Shown here: piece by piece, positions 5,431-8,181 of the stretch | Position numbering within the stretch: the stretch's first letter is position 1 | Layout of the letters: every line of letters starts with the position of its first letter | Assembly (NCBI GenBank): GCA_030040595.1 | Contig: JASHTL010000045.1 | Location: 1 to 8,181, forward strand | DNA length: 8,181 bases | DNA from: Microcaldota archaeon | GTDB taxonomy: Archaea > Micrarchaeota > Micrarchaeia > Micrarchaeales > CABMGC01 | Direction of reading: 5' to 3' | The notes under the pieces: generated by a model | Databases searched by the model: none | What the model was told of the DNA's origin: nothing | Seen by the model: the letters and a program-made list of their open reading frames with translations, nothing else | Translations under genes and position numbers: made by a program

Positions 5431-6885
5431 ATGCCAGACGAATTCAAACTCGAGAAGCTAAAGAAGCTGCGTGGCCTCGGAATCAATCCGTATCCATACT
5501 CATTCTCAAGGACCCATAAGAGCGTCGATGTTACAGGAGAATTCGGGACGCTGGAAGGCAAGGAGGTCAGGGTTGCAGGCAGGATAATAAAGCGCAGGGA
5601 GATGGGCAAGCTCTGCTTCATGGACATACTTGACGGATACGGGAAGGTGCAGGTCCTCGCAAGGGAGGGCGCAACCAAGGACGACTCTCTCAGGATAACC
5701 GAGCTTACTGATTCCGGAGACATAATCGGCGTGCGCGGCATTGTCATGAAGACAAAGAAAGGCGAGATAACGGTTGAGGCAAAAGAAATAGTGATGCTCT
5801 CGAAGTCGCTCCTCACACTCCCGGAAAAATTCCACGGACTGACTGACACTGAGATAAGGTACAGGAAGAGGCACCTTGACCTGATCACGAATCCGAATGT
5901 CAGGCAGTTCTTCGTGATAAGAGCCAGGATCCTAAAGTACCTGCGCGATTTCCTTGATTCCGAGGGCTACGTGGAGTTCGAGACCCCGGTTCTCCAGCCG
6001 AAGTACGGCGGGGCCAATGCGAAACCGTTCCTTACCGAGTACAACGCGCTGGACACAAAGGTCTTCCTCAGGATATCTGACGAGCTCTACCTTAAGAGGC
6101 TGGTAATAGGCGGATTCGAGAAGGTCTACGAGGTATCGAAGGACTTCAGGAACGAGGATATAGACTCTACGCACAATCCGGAGTTCACGCAGATAGAGTT
6201 CTACGAGGCATACAAGGACTACGAAGACTTCATGAAGTTCACCGAGAAGATGCTCTCAGGCCTTGTCAAGAACATATTCGGATCGTACAAGATCAAATAC
6301 CAGGGAAAGGACCTCGACTTCACTCCTCCTTTCAAGAGGGTGCCGTGGGTGGAGGAGCTCAATAAGCAGGCTGGCATCGACGTCTCGGACATGAGTGACA
6401 CCGAGTCAGCGAAAGTTGCAAAGAAGGAAGACCTTGACATACCGATAAAGAACGCGTACCACGTTGCGGACGCACTGTTCGACAAATACATAAAGCCGGA
6501 GCTCTTCCATCCGACTTTCGTTGTCGACTTCCCGTCATACATGTGCCCGCTCACCAAGGATAAGCGCGGAAATCCCAGGCTGAGCGAGAGGTTCGAGCTC
6601 TTCATCGCCGGCAAGGAGGAAGGCAACTGCTATTCCGAGCTCACGGATCCTGTGGAGCAGCGCAGGAAGCTCGAGGCCCAGGAGCAGGAGAGGAAGAAAG
6701 GCGACTACGATGCGCCGCCCAGCGACTCCGACTTCATCGAGGCGATAGAGTACGGCATGCCACCTACGGCAGGCATGGGCCTTGCGATAGACAGGCTCGC
6801 AATGATACTGACAGACAACATCTCGATAAAGGAAGTCATACCGTTCCCGGCGGTAAGGCCTGAGAAGGACGGCGCTGGCAAGTAG
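5431..6885 (+). CDS. lysS: Lysyl-tRNA synthetase, class II
   Basis: This enzyme charges tRNA-Lys with lysine using ATP, in the cytoplasm. The 484-residue length is normal for class II LysRS. The N-terminus has the typical EKLKKLRGLGINPYPYSF (8-25), followed by an OB-fold anticodon-binding domain (~45-125: VRVAGRIIKRREMGKLCFMD, then GKVQVL). The catalytic domain follows: motif 1 around FLDSEGYVEFETPVLQP (174-190), with GGANAKPF (193-200) after it; motif 2 VYEVSKDFRNED (232-243) with HNPEFTQIEFYEAY (248-261); a late GNCYSELTDPVEQRRKLEAQ block (398-417); and motif 3 GMPPTAGMGLAIDRLAMILT (442-461). All the expected signature segments are present and unbroken. Many archaea use the unrelated class I LysRS instead, so this bacterial/eukaryote-type form is informative about lineage or transfer. 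It follows the protease gene by 48 bp with its own TATA box, and converges on the SIMPL gene with four bases between stops. ATG 5431 is preferred to TTG 5401 by homology and promoter position. Confidence 0.97.
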   Translation: MPDEFKLEKLKKLRGLGINPYPYSFSRTHKSVDVTGEFGTLEGKEVRVAGRIIKRREMGKLCFMDILDGYGKVQVLAREGATKDDSLRITELTDSGDIIGVRGIVMKTKKGEITVEAKEIVMLSKSLLTLPEKFHGLTDTEIRYRKRHLDLITNPNVRQFFVIRARILKYLRDFLDSEGYVEFETPVLQPKYGGANAKPFLTEYNALDTKVFLRISDELYLKRLVIGGFEKVYEVSKDFRNEDIDSTHNPEFTQIEFYEAYKDYEDFMKFTEKMLSGLVKNIFGSYKIKYQGKDLDFTPPFKRVPWVEELNKQAGIDVSDMSDTESAKVAKKEDLDIPIKNAYHVADALFDKYIKPELFHPTFVVDFPSYMCPLTKDKRGNPRLSERFELFIAGKEEGNCYSELTDPVEQRRKLEAQEQERKKGDYDAPPSDSDFIEAIEYGMPPTAGMGLAIDRLAMILTDNISIKEVIPFPAVRPEKDGAGK

Positions 6886-6888
6886 CAG

Positions 6889-6900
6889 CTTATTTCTTCT
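6889..6900 (+). terminator. Possible T-rich terminator of lysS
   Basis: Directly after the lysS stop codon the + strand reads CTTATTTCTTCT. T-rich tracts just behind a gene are the usual archaeal termination signal. It overlaps the last codons of the convergent SIMPL gene. No equivalent tract is visible for the minus-strand transcript, whose mRNA may run into lysS antisense. Confidence 0.35.
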
Positions 6901-7708
6901 GGTAGGAGAAGACAACAGTGACTGTCCCTGTCACGCTGCTGCTGCCCTGGTATATTATCGGCTGCGGAGCCGCTGACGATCCTGATGCTGCCGAAGCTAC
7001 AAGAGGGAACACGGGCCCGTAATTGTCCACGGTTATGTTGAGTGCTGATATATTGTAGCCTTGCCCCAGGGTTGCCATAGCCTGCGATGTCGCGTTTGAC
7101 ATGGCAGCTGCAAGGGCTATGGGCTTCAGTGACGCAATTTGCGAGTTTGAGAATTGCGACTCGACGTAATCCACGTATACGTTGCTTATGCCGCTGACCG
7201 CGCTTACTGCCGGATCTGCACGCGTAGCATTGAGCGTTACGGAGAACTGCTCTTCCGCGCTATAGACAACAGTGGAGTTGCAGTTCTGGCTGTAAGGAAA
7301 GACGGCAGGCTGGCTGATCTGGTACTGGTTTATCTCATATACTGTTCCATTGCAGATAGCCTGCACGCTGTATGCCGTTGTCTGTATGTTGCTGAGGTTG
7401 CCGTTTAGGAAAGGATAGATTGTAGTGTTAAGCAGCGCAGTTGTGCGGGAGAGGTTTGCAACCGCATTCGCAGTTGTGTTTCCTGTCGCATTTGCCGAGA
7501 TGGAAATCAACTCCTCCGATGGCTGTCCTGTAGCGTATCCGATTGCTGTTACTGTTATGACGTGTGTCCCTCCTGCAGGAGCCTGCTGCTGGCTTCCCGA
7601 AGAGGACTGGCTGTGGAATATCGAGACCACTGCAACCGCTCCGAGGAGCAGCACCGCTATTAGCGTGATTACCGGCCATAATGTGCTTTCTTTTGCCATA
7701 TCCATCAT
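6890..7708 (-). CDS. SIMPL-domain (DUF541) membrane-anchored surface protein
   Basis: The 272-residue product has a short N-terminus, one membrane helix (~10-31, LWPVITLIAVLLLGAVAVVS), a Ser/Gln/Gly-rich linker and then a SIMPL/DUF541 domain (PF04402). Landmarks are HVITVTAIGYATGQPSEELI (49-68, the usual I-x-V-x-G-x-G-x-x-x-x-x-P-D start, here with A-I-G-Y), a helix with NAVANLSRTTALL (81-93), NIQTTAYSV (107-115), a central AEEQFSVTL strand (151-159), a second helical half (LKPIALAAAMSNATSQAMATL, 194-214) and the closing TGTVTVVFSYQKK. Eleven N-x-S/T sites and two cysteines (119, 143) in the domain fit an extracellular, glycosylated, possibly disulphide-bonded protein. Family members are mostly uncharacterised envelope proteins, so no reaction can be given. 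Its ATG shares a base with the mscL stop codon (TAATG), so it is translated from the mscL mRNA. Downstream ATGs at 7705 and 7699 are alternative starts. Confidence 0.85.
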   Translation of the reverse strand: MMDMAKESTLWPVITLIAVLLLGAVAVVSIFHSQSSSGSQQQAPAGGTHVITVTAIGYATGQPSEELISISANATGNTTANAVANLSRTTALLNTTIYPFLNGNLSNIQTTAYSVQAICNGTVYEINQYQISQPAVFPYSQNCNSTVVYSAEEQFSVTLNATRADPAVSAVSGISNVYVDYVESQFSNSQIASLKPIALAAAMSNATSQAMATLGQGYNISALNITVDNYGPVFPLVASAASGSSAAPQPIIYQGSSSVTGTVTVVFSYQKK

Positions 7709-8118
7709 TACTTGCTCAGCCTTGACGTGCAGTTAGGGCACCTTGTCGCCTTTACCGGTATGCTCGTGAAGCAGTACGGGCACGTCTTCGTGTCCGGAGC
7801 AGCCTTTGGCTTCTTGGCATCCTGCCTGGCCTTGATTTTTTCTATCGGCCTCACCAGCAGGAAGAAGACCACGAGCGCTATGACTATGAAGCTTATAAGC
7901 TCGTTTACGAAAAGGCCGATCTCGAACGTGCTGCCGTTCAGCGTGTACGTAAGCGCAGCGAAATTGTAATGCCCCGCCACGCCTATGAGCGGAGTTATAA
8001 GGTCTGAGACGAACGCGGTAACCACCGCGTTGAAAGCCACGCCTATGACCACTGCCACTGCCAGAGCAACTACGTCGCCCTTGGTTATGAAGTCCTTGAA
8101 TTCGCTGATAAGTGACAT
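7708..8118 (-). CDS. mscL: Large-conductance mechanosensitive channel MscL
   Basis: The 136-residue protein is a homopentameric membrane channel that opens under membrane tension and releases solutes during hypo-osmotic shock. The N-terminal amphipathic helix and TM1 are clear: MSLISEFKDFITKGDVVALA (1-20), VAVVIGVAFNAVVTAFVSDL (21-40), then ITPLIG (41-46), aligning with the E. coli start [21 protein letters not shown]. A periplasm-type loop (47-68) contains one N-x-S site. TM2 is ELISFIVIALVVFFLLVRPI (73-92), followed by the basic KIKARQDAKKPK tail. The C-terminus ends in a zinc ribbon, CPYC-x10-CRPNC-like (CPYC at 113-116, CPNC at 127-130), with the IPVKATRC core seen in several MscL proteins from other phyla. 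I chose ATG 8118 because it matches the family N-terminus; ATG 8133 and ATG 8160 are in frame upstream, but the latter lies upstream of the TATA box. It is the first gene of an operon with the SIMPL gene, whose start overlaps its stop. Confidence 0.95.
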   Translation of the reverse strand: MSLISEFKDFITKGDVVALAVAVVIGVAFNAVVTAFVSDLITPLIGVAGHYNFAALTYTLNGSTFEIGLFVNELISFIVIALVVFFLLVRPIEKIKARQDAKKPKAAPDTKTCPYCFTSIPVKATRCPNCTSRLSK

Positions 8119-8147
8119 TGCACCGTAAGCCATAGCTCGCGTCAGGT

Positions 8148-8155
8148 ATTTAAAT
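8148..8155 (-). promoter_or_regulatory. TATA box of the mscL-SIMPL operon
   Basis: On the minus strand ATTTAAAT, followed by AC, forms an archaeal TATA element. Its start lies about 36 nt before ATG 8118 and about 21 nt before ATG 8133. With a -26 placement, transcription starts near 8127, giving a leader of under 10 nt for the 8118 start. The 21 bases beyond it (8161-8181) show nothing I can assign. Confidence 0.5.
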
Positions 8156-8181
8156 CCCATTCGGCATCTACCTTTGTGAAT

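Noticed and set aside
8119..8160. Longer MscL starting at ATG 8160
   Set aside because: The start would lie upstream of the TATA box, and the family N-terminus begins at the ATG at 8118.
1..8181. CRISPR array, insertion sequence or integration site
   Set aside because: No regularly spaced repeats, transposase frames, terminal inverted repeats or target duplications were seen.

Overview
The window looks like a compact stretch of an archaeal chromosome, probably from an acidophile. The archaeal reading rests on TATA boxes (TTTATATA, TATAAAT, TTATATAC, TTTAAATA) just upstream of genes. In two cases the box starts 26-27 nt before the ATG and there is no Shine-Dalgarno sequence, which is the geometry of leaderless archaeal transcripts. 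Codon use rich in AGG and ATA fits. A secreted thermopsin-type protease (family A5) points to an acidic habitat. An ARMAN/Micrarchaeota-like or Thermoplasmatales-like host would fit, but no phylogenetic marker here has been tested, so the lineage is an inference.

Layout. (1) 18-1301, +: an unrecognised, very charged, mostly helical coiled-coil protein. (2) 1302-1447: an intergenic leader with a TATA box, a six-codon upstream ORF and a perfect 8-bp dyad that runs into the next start codon. (3) 1448-2088, +: a bacterial-type sigma-70-family protein with region 2 and region 4, split in two by a one-base frame change at 1703-1720. (4) 2089-2232: an intergenic stretch with a small hairpin and AT-rich promoter sequence. 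(5) 2233-3975, +: a 14-TM-type MFS (DHA2) exporter. (6) 4021-5382, +: a thermopsin-like protease with signal peptide, Ser/Thr stalk, four-cysteine module and C-terminal membrane anchor. (7) 5431-6885, +: a class II lysyl-tRNA synthetase. (8) 6890-7708, -: a membrane-anchored SIMPL (DUF541) protein. (9) 7708-8118, -: an MscL mechanosensitive channel with a C-terminal zinc ribbon. Genes 8 and 9 form an operon, mscL first, with overlapping stop and start codons. They converge on lysS with four bases between the stop codons.

How the parts fit. The right half is mostly cell-envelope function: exporter, surface protease, glycosylated SIMPL protein and osmotic safety valve, plus one housekeeping gene (lysS). 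The left half is the unusual part. A sigma-like factor in a genome whose promoters look purely TBP/TFB-type is unexpected, and its leader has features that could be regulatory. The main candidate for something undescribed is therefore 1365-2088: a sigma-family gene behind a TATA promoter, with a start-codon dyad, a possible mini-ORF, and a frame break exactly inside the most conserved region-2 motif.
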